A stretch of DNA of 64,000 bases from Trichomonas vaginalis G3 (lineage: Eukaryota; Parabasalia; Trichomonadida; Trichomonadidae), in assembly GCF_026262505.1 (NCBI RefSeq), contig NC_067203.1, positions 26,393,411 to 26,457,410 on the forward strand. Direction: 5' to 3'. Position 1 is the stretch's first letter; every line of letters begins with the position of its first letter. The notes beneath the pieces were generated by a model. It was not told the origin of the DNA, did not search any database, and saw only the letters and a list, made by a program, of their open reading frames with translations. Positions 48,887 through 57,992 of this stretch are shown one piece after another. A program made the translations under genes and the position numbers.

Positions 48887-51196
48887 TTATAAAGCTTCAT
48901 TTACAGGTATTTCATCGTCAGTAAATGAATCCTCATTATCGTTTGGTTCAACCTGTTTATATAATCCTTTCATTTCTTCTTTCAAAACATAACACCATGT
49001 TTGTTTACCATCTATTCTTACCTGTTTCCTATCACATTTATCCTTAATGCTCATTTGGAAATTCTTGTCTTTCATGTCTGATGGTTTGCAGAATAGAGCA
49101 TTTTTACACGTCATACCTGCACACAATTCATCATAATGTGTATTTATCCATACATCTAAAGGATTTGTTGATAACTCGATTAAATCTTGTTTGGCTTCAG
49201 TCATCGGAATGATTCGTACATTAAATGATGAAAGGTCATATTGCATAAAATATGTTAAAAGGTTATCATAAAATTCCTTTGTGCATGAATCCATTAAATT
49301 CTTGAAGTAATCAAATTGACCCTTGAATTTACCATTAACCCTTAAAACTACGTATCTTCTGTCTCCAACTTCAATTTTGACAGGGTAAACGTTATTAGTT
49401 ACGAAAATGAAGTTTGCAACGTTCTGAGCAGTTCTTCTGGGTTGATTCTTTTCATTAATTCTAATCTCATTATCCGTTATAATTGATTTCAAAGCGTTGA
49501 AGTTTGCGAGTCTATCTTCACCAACATTCTTGAGTTCATTAAGTACAAGAAACATTTTATTCTCAACTACCGAATTGAAATTACCCGTTAACTCACTTAT
49601 TTCAGTAATGTTTTTGCATGAATAACCAGCGAGAAGTTCAGAAATAATGTCTGTAAATCTGTTTTTACCTGTTCCCTGAAGTCCTTTCAAAATAATTGCT
49701 GTTTCATTCTTGATTCCAGGATGTTGAATCATTGATGCAATCCAGCCGAGAAGGTATTTATACACTTCATCGTTATTATCACAAATGGCTTCTTTAATGA
49801 AATTCATAAACATCTCAATTTTTGAGTAATCAAGCTTTTCAAGAATGTTGTATTTATAACCCTGAAACGTTGAGAAAACATCTGGAGAATCAGATTTAAA
49901 GCAAACACCCTTAACGGTTAATGAAGACAATTGATTTAATAGTACATCCCATGCTGTTATTGTTTTACCTTCTTCTTTAAATAATTTAATCATTTTGAGT
50001 GACTCTTTCATGTTTGACTGAAGAACGAATGATATTTGATTCATTTTGTTGTGGATATTATAATCCTTTTGAATGAAATATTTGTTTCCACAATCTACAA
50101 AACGGATTACACGTGATAAATCCTCAATTACTTCAGAACTGTTTTTATACTGATGATTTTCAGCCTTGCGTCTAATATCTGTTATCAAAAACGAGTCATC
50201 AAGTTTGATATCAAATGTTATTTTTGGCTTACGTAATAAAGGTAAAACATATTCATCATAATATTCCTTTTGATAAAGTTTTAGAATCTTCACCAAAACA
50301 AATGGAGAAGTCATTAAATGTGCATATCTACCACGTGCTTTTTCAAAATTACTTTTTGCATTTTCTGTTAAACTGCAGAAGTTATAAACGTTATCGTAGG
50401 CTTCATTAATTAAATGATTAGGTAACGAATTAATAGCTTGAAACAGTGTGAATAATGTAACTTCTTTTTCTAAATTCATGTTTCCACCGTCATTATGTAC
50501 TTCAAAATCACAGATGCCATCAACTATGCTCTGAGCTAGTTTATCGTCAATGTTTACATCTTTGTTTTCATTCATGATAGTCTTTATTTCTTCGTTCTTC
50601 TGTTCAACTCTTACCTTAATATTCAAATCATTTAATATATCATTCACTGTTCTGGTTAATGTTGAATCATAACTTCCACGAATGAATGAGTATGTATTGA
50701 TTGGTTCTGTTGCATTCTTGCGAACTCTTGAATCAGCCATAACCACTAATGAACGCTTTGAATCATCCATTGAAGTCATTATGTCGATATCATAATCATT
50801 GCAGGAATAACATTTAATCATCCTGTTCGAAACTGCATAGAAGAAATTAGTGTTGCAATAAATGTGAAGACCTCCTGAAGCGGTTTTAACGATAACATCT
50901 TTATCCGAAAGTTTTGATAAAATGTCTTTTCTAACTGTTTCTTTAAGTTCATCATTGTACGATTTATTGATATCAACATCTATAATCGTTAAATTTGAAA
51001 TTTTATTTACTAATAAAGCCATACCAGTTTTCCTTCCTCTTCCTCCATCATGTTTGAGGTAGTTATGTAAATCAATCATGTTTTCACCAATTCTTTCGTT
51101 GAGGGTTTTAGTTTCTGCCACAACTAATTCCGCAACTAATGAATCAATAACTTTTTCATCAGAAACGATATAGTTGTTGTTGTTTGTTGCTGTCAT
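48887..51196 (-). CDS. Primase-polymerase / SF3 D5-type helicase of E2
   Basis: A 769-residue replication protein starting MTATNNNNYIVSDEK after TATAAATG. N-terminal prim-pol-like (AEP) domain: IIDVDINKS with Asp-x-Asp (73-75) and TASGGLHIY with the catalytic-type His (about 111), as in bifunctional primase-polymerases. The C-terminal D5/SF3 helicase has GLQGTGKN (505-512), Walker B FLVLNEL and sensor FIFVTNN, then a tail ending in an acidic stretch. It is homologous in its helicase part to the E1 helicase, here joined to a primase. It would start and drive element replication. Confidence 0.9.
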   Translation of the reverse strand: MTATNNNNYIVSDEKVIDSLVAELVVAETKTLNERIGENMIDLHNYLKHDGGRGRKTGMALLVNKISNLTIIDVDINKSYNDELKETVRKDILSKLSDKDVIVKTASGGLHIYCNTNFFYAVSNRMIKCYSCNDYDIDIMTSMDDSKRSLVVMADSRVRKNATEPINTYSFIRGSYDSTLTRTVNDILNDLNIKVRVEQKNEEIKTIMNENKDVNIDDKLAQSIVDGICDFEVHNDGGNMNLEKEVTLFTLFQAINSLPNHLINEAYDNVYNFCSLTENAKSNFEKARGRYAHLMTSPFVLVKILKLYQKEYYDEYVLPLLRKPKITFDIKLDDSFLITDIRRKAENHQYKNSSEVIEDLSRVIRFVDCGNKYFIQKDYNIHNKMNQISFVLQSNMKESLKMIKLFKEEGKTITAWDVLLNQLSSLTVKGVCFKSDSPDVFSTFQGYKYNILEKLDYSKIEMFMNFIKEAICDNNDEVYKYLLGWIASMIQHPGIKNETAIILKGLQGTGKNRFTDIISELLAGYSCKNITEISELTGNFNSVVENKMFLVLNELKNVGEDRLANFNALKSIITDNEIRINEKNQPRRTAQNVANFIFVTNNVYPVKIEVGDRRYVVLRVNGKFKGQFDYFKNLMDSCTKEFYDNLLTYFMQYDLSSFNVRIIPMTEAKQDLIELSTNPLDVWINTHYDELCAGMTCKNALFCKPSDMKDKNFQMSIKDKCDRKQVRIDGKQTWCYVLKEEMKGLYKQVEPNDNEDSFTDDEIPVNEAL

Positions 51197-51254
51197 TTAT
51201 ATAGGAATAAAAAAATAAAAATAATTTTAAAACTAACTTTATTTTTGGGCTGCA

Positions 51255-52035
51255 TCATATTTTCGTAAATGTTGTCTAAATGTCATGTTGTCTCATTTTT
51301 TCAGAGAAGTTAAATGACCTGGTGACACATGGTGACCTGGTGACACCTTCAGTTCTTCAAAAATAAGTCATTATTGAATAACCTGTGTTGTTGTCAAAAT
51401 GTCATGAGTTAAATTACCTGGTGACCTGGTGACACCTTCAGTTCTTCAAAAATAAGTCATAACTACCTTCCTCCTGTGTTGTTGTCTAAATGTCATGTTG
51501 TCTCATTTTTTCAGAGAAGTTAAATGACCTGGTGACACATGGTGACCTGGTGACACCTTCAGTTCTTCAAAAATAAGTCATTATTGAATAACCTGTGTTG
51601 TTGTCAAAATGTCATGAGTTAAATTACCTGGTGACCTGGTGACACCTTCAGTTCTTCAAAAATAAGTCATAACTACCTTCCTCCTGTGTTGTTGTCTAAA
51701 TGTCATGTTGTCTCATTTTTTCAGAGAAGTTAAATGACCTGGTGACACATGGTGACCTGGTGACACCTTCAGTTCTTCAAAAATAAGTCATTATTGAATA
51801 ACCTGTGTTGTTGTCAAAATGTCATGAGTTAAATTACCTGGTGACCTGGTGACACCTTCAGTTCTTCAAAAATAAGTCATAACTACCTTCCTCCTGTGTT
51901 GTTGTCTAAATGTCATGTTGTCTCATTTTTTCAGAGAAGTTAAATGACCTGGTGACACATGGTGACCTGGTGACACCTTCAGTTCTTCAAAAATAAGTCA
52001 TAACTGCCTTCCTCCTGTGTTGTTGTCAAAATGTC
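51255..52035 (-). repeat. Inverted array of the 121-bp repeat family
   Basis: About seven units in reverse orientation relative to 47905-48865, alternating full-length (with the ACACATGG stretch) and shortened versions (with CATGAGTTAAATTACC), giving a roughly 213-bp higher-order period. Together the two arrays bracket the helicase gene symmetrically. Confidence 0.88.
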
Positions 52036-52036
52036 A

Positions 52037-52870
52037 TGAGGTTAGAAATGAGGTTAGATCTAACCATCTACCCTAAAAATTATTTTTGGTGAATTCAATA
52101 AAAATAAATGGTTCATTTACTCACAATATTTTTGTACAAAACAACCCCAAGCTTTTAACTTCTTTTCTGCAGCTTCTAATGCTATCTTAGCGAGTTCATA
52201 TTCTCTAAATTCTCTCTTTAAATTTTCTTGTTCCCATTGGTCTAGTTCGTATGGAGAATCTCTATAACCATAACATATCTCACGTTCATGTTCTAATTGT
52301 TTTTCGCACATTTTTCCAACTTCTTCTTCAAACAAAGGTTTAGCATTCTCTACTGTATCTTCAAGTTCTTCTTCATCTAATTTCTCATGAACTTTCTTGT
52401 CTATGGAGTCCATAATATCTTTGACATAAAATGCATACTTTACAGAGCACCATTCAGCAACAAAATGAACGAGGTCAGGATGTATGTAAATACCTTTGAA
52501 TTCATTTATAACACCCTTAGTAAGCTCATAAAATGCTTGTTTTGAGGTCGAGCCACTTTTGGCTCCACCGTATTCATTCATCCAAAACTCAAGAATTTCC
52601 TGTATTTTAGCACTATTGAGAAATCTGTTTAAATGGTTTAACTTTCCTGCTTCTCTTGCCATCTTTGTTGCATTTATATAACCATCCTTGTCTCTACGTA
52701 AGACTTCAATACCGTTATAAGTGCCTTTTGTGAATGTTTCGCCATTAGATTTGTTAGTGAATGTTTTTGCTTCGACTGACATTTCTGTTCTTACATACAA
52801 AATAAAAGAATAAAAATAATTTTAAAACTAACTTTATTTTTGGGTCATTTACACTCATTCCGATGAAGTC
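52037..52870. repeat. E1-type cassette inside E2
   Basis: At 52037-52085 lies GGTTAGATCTAACCATCTAC, the E1 intergenic repeat, and near 52835-52860 GGGTCATTTACACTCATT, also an E1 signature (compare 1069-1085). Between them is the KilA-N gene. The segment looks transferred from an E1-like element into the array. Confidence 0.75.
52117..52782 (-). CDS. KilA-N domain protein
   Basis: The ATG at 52782 (MSVEAKTFTNKSNGE) gives 221 residues. The KilA-N core is evident: GYINATKMAREAGKLNHLNR, then a short helix-rich stretch and KGIYIHPDLVHFVAEWCSVK followed by YAFYVKDIMD. KilA-N is a DNA-binding fold of phages and large DNA viruses (and a relative of the APSES domain). A C-terminal acidic/coiled-coil tail (KLDEEELEDTVENAKPLFEE) follows. 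A regulator or replication accessory is likely. It sits in E1-type flanking sequence. Confidence 0.9.
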   Translation of the reverse strand: MSVEAKTFTNKSNGETFTKGTYNGIEVLRRDKDGYINATKMAREAGKLNHLNRFLNSAKIQEILEFWMNEYGGAKSGSTSKQAFYELTKGVINEFKGIYIHPDLVHFVAEWCSVKYAFYVKDIMDSIDKKVHEKLDEEELEDTVENAKPLFEEEVGKMCEKQLEHEREICYGYRDSPYELDQWEQENLKREFREYELAKIALEAAEKKLKAWGCFVQKYCE

Positions 52871-53040
52871 ATAACTGCCTTCCTCCTGTGTTGTTGTCAA
52901 AATGTCATGTTGTCTCATTTTTTCAGAAAAGTTAAATGACCTGGTGACACATGGTGACCTGGTGACACCTTCAGTTCTTCAAAAATAAGTCATAACTGCC
53001 TTCCTCCTGTGTTGTTGTCAAAATGTCATGTTGTCTCAAA
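52865..53040 (-). repeat. Further inverted 121-bp repeat units
   Basis: One and a half units of the same family as at 51255-52035, in the same orientation, continuing after the KilA-N cassette. This shows that the cassette interrupts a once continuous array. Confidence 0.85.
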
Positions 53041-53080
53041 CTTTAGAACGGCATAATTTAAATTTTTATTTTTATCATAA

Positions 53081-53245
53081 ATGGATACCCCACAAGCTCA
53101 AAATTTACCACGAATCATAACAAGGGAGGAAATGATAAAAATGATGCAAGAACATGTTAAAAATAACAAACCACTAAAATTGAGAAAATGTGGTTATGCA
53201 GTAATGATGGAAAGAGAGATGTTGTCGAAGAGGAATAAAAATTAA
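53081..53245 (+). CDS. Small 54-aa basic protein
   Basis: A short gene starting MDTPQAQNLPRIITREEMIK (TAAATG context) and ending MEREMLSKRNKN. It is helical and basic. The end overlaps the 3' end of the convergent gene at 53242-53505 by 4 bases. Coding likelihood rests on the start context, composition and snug fit. Confidence 0.5.
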   Translation: MDTPQAQNLPRIITREEMIKMMQEHVKNNKPLKLRKCGYAVMMEREMLSKRNKN

Positions 53246-53505
53246 ATTTGGATTGAGTTTAAAAATTCATCTTTATTAAATTCATCTCTTCCAACCAATT
53301 TATTTATTCTATTAAATTCTTTTATTTTTGCTTCACTCAGTTTAATGATTGAACGGTAAGTTTCTAATTTTTCGATTATTTCTTTATCGTTTTCAACCCC
53401 ACCGCATTGCGGCTTCTTTTTGTAATAGCATATTTTTGATTTAATTTTGTTTAGTTTCTTTTTATATTCATTGTCTGGACTCTTGACTGCTTTGTTGTCA
53501 CTCAT
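53242..53505 (-). CDS. 87-aa lysine-rich protein
   Basis: The ORF starts MSDNKAVKSPDNEYKKKLNK with two helix-forming basic segments and CYYKKKPQCGG in the middle. It is co-directional with the integrase gene that follows at 53525 only 20 bases upstream in transcription order, so they may be transcribed together. Not recognised. Confidence 0.5.
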   Translation of the reverse strand: MSDNKAVKSPDNEYKKKLNKIKSKICYYKKKPQCGGVENDKEIIEKLETYRSIIKLSEAKIKEFNRINKLVGRDEFNKDEFLNSIQI

Positions 53506-53524
53506 TTCTTACGAAATAAAAAAA

Positions 53525-54660
53525 TTAAATAATATTTAAATATAATGGAGTAATAAAATAAATCGGAATTTCTATTAATTTATTGTCAACTTCAACTAAT
53601 GCATTGCCGTTAATATATCTAACAAATTCAGCTATTGTGTCAAATCTTCGTCTTCTTTTTGTCATTGATTTATCAGTTTTTCCATAATCGAGATGAATCA
53701 AAACTTTATCCCCTTGTTTAAAATTCATGAGCCCCGAATTAATTTGTTCACGTTTAACATCATTCAACCTTTCCATTTGCTTTCTAATATATTCCCATTC
53801 TTTTGAAATATCATTTTTCATTTCCACCGGTTTCATGTTTATTGTTCTATGCCATGTATTATTATAATAATATACTAACTGCTGTATGATGGAGTCATGA
53901 TTTCCATCCCAGTATATCTGACCGTTAACCCCTAACGCATCTCTAAGAGTTCTCATTACCGCATCAACTATTTTATTATGAAACGTATATGGAGAGGATG
54001 AGAAGTAAAAATTAATTTGTGGAAAATAATGAGTCATAGCTGCCTGAAATCCTTTATCACCATCACCCCTGATATTATCTACTCTTTCATGATCTAGTAA
54101 GTATTGAATAGCTCTTCTTGTTTCCTGTTCTGTTTTCCCTTTCACTGGAATGCAATATAAATATCTAGTGTTAATGTTAATGGCAAATAAATAAGTAACG
54201 TTTCCTTTTGAATATTCCAGATGATCGATTTCGTATGAATATGGATATGGAGCAAATGAAGGGCGACTAAATTTTTCCTTTAACGGTTGAATTTTTGGGT
54301 CAATTGGTTTATTTAATATCTTGAAATCCTTTTTAAAATCTTTTTGTTTCTTTAATGTTTGAAATGGATATAATAAAGTGAATGATGAAGGATTAACTGA
54401 AGGAGGAGGCGGTACTGTCGTTGGAGGTTTTGGTGTTGTAAGTGGTTTAATTTTATCTGCTTTGATTTTGGATTTCATTCCTTCCTTCATTAATTCTGGA
54501 TGTATTTTATTCATTTGTTTTAAATATGCTGTATATAAAGGTTTGATATACTTTCCCGCTTCGAGTTTATGTTGAAGGATGAATTCCAAAAGTTGATCTT
54601 CATTTAAAAGTCGGGCTGAATATGGTTTAACTAATGAATCATAAATTAAAGCTTGTGCAT
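53525..54660 (-). CDS. Retroviral-type (rve) integrase of E2
   Basis: Polinton-type integrase that cuts target DNA and joins the element ends, producing the 6-bp duplication seen at GAATTT. Visible in the 53525-54589 ORF: a P-rich linker (TTPKPPTTVPPPPSVNP), the first core strand YEIDHLEYSK, INTRYLYCIPVKGKTEQETR, the second DNIRGDGDKGFQAAMTHYFP, then HNKIVDAVMRTLRDALG and WHRTINMKPVEM, which ends the core as in retroviral and Polinton integrases, and a C-terminal SH3/chromo-like basic part (GDKVLIHLDYGKTDKSMTKR). The coding sequence seems to extend a little upstream of 54589. Confidence 0.9.
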
Positions 54661-54663
54661 CAT

Positions 54664-55014
54664 TTATGGTCTGAAGGACATGGTGTTTTGTGGCTCAGGA
54701 TTATATAATTTATATAATTCATCAATATCTTCTTCTGTTAATACTTTATTTTTGAAATCTTTCAACTGTTTAAGCTGTGATTTAGTTTTTCCCTTTGAAT
54801 ATTCATTATTTTTAATTTTGTCTTTAATTTTAGAAATTATTTTATCATGATATTTCAAAATTTCATTTTTATAATATGGATAATAATAATCCATATCATC
54901 ACCCGTTATATTGTTATCATATTTTTGGAGATATGCTTTTAAATCATAATAATCAAGAAAATTTTGATTAAGTACTAAATCAACAATTAAAATTTTTAAA
55001 TCTGTGTTATTCAT
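54664..55014 (-). CDS. 116-aa helical protein before the integrase
   Basis: The ORF starts MNNTDLKILIVDLVLNQNFL after TATAAATG and is rich in K, N, Y and D, with a long helix (KIISKIKDKIKNNEYSKGKT). It ends next to the integrase, possibly as its N-terminal or accessory partner. No motif recognised. Confidence 0.5.
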   Translation of the reverse strand: MNNTDLKILIVDLVLNQNFLDYYDLKAYLQKYDNNITGDDMDYYYPYYKNEILKYHDKIISKIKDKIKNNEYSKGKTKSQLKQLKDFKNKVLTEEDIDELYKLYNPEPQNTMSFRP

Positions 55015-55089
55015 TTATATAAAAATAAAATAAATGTTTAAGGGTGCCCATCATTCAACGGTTCCTTTTGTCTCTTCTGTGGCATTTCA

Positions 55090-55641
55090 TTAAATAAATG
55101 GCATACAACATCCATTTTCACAACATACAGCCTTAGTGTGTGCTCCTGTTAATGCAGTCTTACCGATTGTTAAGCGAGTCATTGACCCATTTTTAAGTTG
55201 TAAATTAATATTCTGACCATCAAATATCAATTTATCATTTATTATATCCAAATAATTTTTAGGTGTTAATTGTTTATTTTGTCTTAAACTAACACCTTTC
55301 ATTTTTTGTGCAATCTTTTTAAAATCACTTCCATCAATTGAACCGTTGAATGATGTATAACACTTAGGACATAAAGCAACCATGTTATCACCTTGTTTCT
55401 CAATTGCTAAACCCAATAACTTCTTCTCATGTGCTTTTTCTTCAGCTTTATTCTTTAATTTAGGTTTAAATTTCTCATCAAAACAGAAGAAATCAAATGG
55501 TGCGAATTTGAAAATGTTTTTATCATAAAATTGTTTATCGGTAACAATTGCTTGAAATGCTTGAGTGTTAGGAAGACTTGGATCGCCAGCGATTGCCCAA
55601 TAAGATGAATCAGTATCACCTTCAATGATAAATGAAACCAA
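55090..55641 (-). CDS. Family B DNA polymerase, C-terminal part
   Basis: The ORF starts in IIEGDTDSSYWAIAGDP, the family B polymerase motif C (YGDTDS type) holding two of the catalytic aspartates, followed by a region with FDEKFKPKLKNKAEEKAHEK and CPKCYTSF, and MKGVSLRQNK, as in the thumb of Polinton and related protein-primed polymerases. Only a C-terminal part is visible; the inverted 122-aa gene copy (55632-56000) begins where the rest would lie. This marks descent from a PolB-bearing Polinton; replication now probably rests on the prim-pol/helicase. Family call by motif. Confidence 0.75.
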   Translation of the reverse strand: MVSFIIEGDTDSSYWAIAGDPSLPNTQAFQAIVTDKQFYDKNIFKFAPFDFFCFDEKFKPKLKNKAEEKAHEKKLLGLAIEKQGDNMVALCPKCYTSFNGSIDGSDFKKIAQKMKGVSLRQNKQLTPKNYLDIINDKLIFDGQNINLQLKNGSMTRLTIGKTALTGAHTKAVCCENGCCMPFI

Positions 55642-56000
55642 TTTTAAAAATAAATGGAACAGAGGAGGAAGAAATAAATGAAAGTGAAAATGTTCAACAA
55701 AAAATAAACGTTGTTAAACCAATTACTGAAACAAAAATTTTTTCATCTGTTGAAGAATTTAATGACTATTATGCTAATAATAAAAAATTATTTGAAGAAT
55801 TGACAACATGTAAATTGAATAAAATGTTTAAAGTTGATGGATTCAAAATTTCAAAAATAAAGGGGGTGGTTAGTTTGAAATCTATTCCTCAATCAAGAAT
55901 CACCTCATTAATGAAAATAGATGATTTAACAAAAAGAATAGAAGAGATTGAAGAAAGAATGAATCAAATAATTGATTTCATAAATTCAAATAATCATTAG
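55632..56000 (+). CDS. 122-aa coiled-coil protein, right copy
   Basis: Encodes the same 122 residues as 40193-40561, in inverted orientation, again starting in a GATAAATG context. Its 5' edge overlaps the PolB part at 55641 by ten bases, so it appears placed over the polymerase gene. Identical sequence implies very recent duplication or conversion between ends. Confidence 0.6.
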   Translation: MKPILKINGTEEEEINESENVQQKINVVKPITETKIFSSVEEFNDYYANNKKLFEELTTCKLNKMFKVDGFKISKIKGVVSLKSIPQSRITSLMKIDDLTKRIEEIEERMNQIIDFINSNNH

Positions 56001-56240
56001 TTTCTAATTTCTTTTTACCCGTTTATGAGGTCTTTGATTATGACTCCATTGATTCCATTCATGATTTAAACAATGTTTAATTAATCGTGGAATAGCTGAC
56101 ATCATCTATATATAACTTCTTTTGTTTCATTATGTATGGGCTGAGTGTAAATGTCTTACAATTTTGAACATTTTTAAATCTTGATTTATTCAAAAACGTA
56201 AGAATAAAAACCGTAAGAATCATACATTTTTTACTTCATA

Positions 56241-56329
56241 TGTTAAAAAAAATGATACAAAATCGTTCAATATTGTATGAATTCTTACGTTTACAAAAAA
56301 AGTCACACAACCCGTCATATCCTACTACT
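56241..56329 (-). repeat. Right terminal inverted repeat of E2
   Basis: Inverted match to 39612-39700, ending in CCTACTACT followed directly by the GAATTT duplication (56330-56335). Confidence 0.92.
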
Positions 56330-56335
56330 GAATTT
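56330..56335. repeat. Right target-site duplication GAATTT of E2
   Basis: Second copy of the 6-bp duplication, see 39606-39611. Confidence 0.9.
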
Positions 56336-56691
56336 CTTATTTACGGTTTTAAAAATAAATATCATATTCTAAGTGTATACACTACGTAGATATATTTTTG
56401 AGAGTCAAAATAGCATTTGTAACTGTTTTGATTATAAAATATGTTTGACTATTTTTGAGAGTCCGGCGATGTTTTTAAATTGTGAAAGTTGAAAATTCTG
56501 AGGTTGCAATTGTGATTAAAACGTTAAAAATTGAAAAGATTGTTTTTGAGCATTGCGATCATTTATTCACCAATTCATATTTACAGTTTTCAATTTACTA
56601 AAAATATTACTTCTCAAAAAAATTCAAAAGAATTTTTTAAGACCATTTTACCCTTGTATATGTATAATATCGAATTATTTAAACTCCTTAA
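56336..56691. other. Intergenic, nothing recognised
   Basis: AT-rich sequence between E2 and the next transposon; no gene seen. Confidence 0.5.
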
Positions 56692-57523
56692 TTTACTTTA
56701 GAGGTAGGGCAACGATAGGTCAAAAAGGCTTCTCTGATAGATTTCCTTGCCTTTTGGATATGCTATAATATATAGCCTAGCATGATAGGATATGATGTCA
56801 AAAGTTAGAACATAACTTAGGATCTTGAGAAAAAAGAAAAACAAAAATTACATAAAAAAAGAAAAATTTTATCTAATTTGTTTTTTTGGACCGAATAAGT
56901 AATTTTATTGAATTTCAATACGACACATAGATTTTATTATTAGTAATAAATATAATGGTTTACTATTAACAAGGAACTTAAACTAATGAAAATTTGATTT
57001 CAAATATTGTATATGATTATCATAGATTACCAAAATATATTGCTATTTATGAGGATATAATATTGATTATTAGTAAATCGTATAAATTTAATAAATATAC
57101 CATGAATATTGAATGAATTTCTTGATTCATAGGGGTAAAACGCGCTTTTATATGATTTAGACAGAGAATTTATGAGATGTAAATAACACAATAAAGGTTT
57201 ATATTGAATATTTTCTAAAAATAAATCGAAATTATAAAAAACAATACATTTATTCATTGAAACTACTTGGACAAATATGAAACAAGCATTCAGGCAATAC
57301 TTTTGAGACTTCAACGCATCTGATAATTTTTATATAACTTCACCTCTTATGCTTAGAGTGGAGGTATTGAGATCGTATAAGTATAGATGAGCTCACATTC
57401 AGATATGATGTGTGAACTTCTGTTTTCACTGCAATTTTGAATCAGAATAAACTCAAAACAAGAATAAAATGATATACTCACTCTCTAAATGTGTTCGAGA
57501 TTTAAAGTTGTATGAATAAAACG

Positions 57524-57572
57524 ATTCATCTTTCGAAGCCTCCCATTTAATGAGAGACTTCGAAAGATGAAT
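57524..57572. repeat. Perfect 15-bp hairpin in the transposon interior
   Basis: ATTCATCTTTCGAAG (57524-57538) and its exact inverse (57558-57572) around a 19-base loop. A second, GCTCGGC / GCCGAGC, lies at 58009-58026. They may be internal stems or relics of nested elements. Confidence 0.7.
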
Positions 57573-57722
57573 GTATTCATGTAGATGAAATACTATATAT
57601 GACCATGTGTGATACTAAAGATATCAAAATGTTCATTTTTAAGTGCAATAGAAGGGTTATCTCTCGTAAAATCTCAATTTAAGGAAGATTTAGAAAGAAC
57701 TCCTTTCCTAAGTAGATAGTGT

Positions 57723-57992
57723 GTGGTTTCTGTCTTTTGGTTGATCAGGAACTATGAAATTAAGTCGGACAGAAAGAAGTTCTTTCCAAAACAGACTCCA
57801 AATGAGTTGTTCGAAAAGAACTTCCTTCTGTATATGGATAATTGTAGTTACCGCACTGAAGTATGTGATTGTGATAATGGAGTTCTCGATAAATCTAAAA
57901 TCGGATTAAGATTAATTGAAAACTCAAGTAATTCTTTGAAATCTTGTGTTGTCTGGCACTATAATAACCAAAGAATGAGAATATTATGTTGA
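57723..57992 (+). CDS. Weak ORF, possible transposase relic
   Basis: An 89-residue frame inside the 3.4-kb transposon with NFLLYMDNCSYRTEVCDCDN, which faintly recalls the MDN-type second catalytic strand of DDE transposases. The rest of the frame has no recognised motif. Low confidence; it may be chance. Confidence 0.25.
   Translation: MVSVFWLIRNYEIKSDRKKFFPKQTPNELFEKNFLLYMDNCSYRTEVCDCDNGVLDKSKIGLRLIENSSNSLKSCVVWHYNNQRMRILC

Larger units (their letters stand above)
39612..56329. mobile_element. Polinton-like element E2, both ends present (16,718 bp)
   Basis: Terminal inverted repeats of 89 bp start AGTAGTAGG and differ at only a handful of positions; a perfect 6-bp duplication flanks them. 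Cargo: major-capsid-like protein, packaging ATPase, VSCCG protein, minor-capsid-like ORFs, a collar-type fibre, two protein VI-like short proteins, a prim-pol/SF3 helicase, KilA-N protein, rve integrase and a PolB part. Terminal repeats, duplication and integrase place it in the Polinton/Maverick-like group; the D5-type helicase is a departure from the classic set. It sits 156 bp downstream of the Pmp-like gene. It looks nearly whole and young, with about three to five breaks. Confidence 0.92.

Noticed and set aside
56004-56105. 33-aa minus-strand ORF at the E2 right end
   Set aside because: Very short and without context; may be a worn scrap of the polymerase region but cannot be supported.
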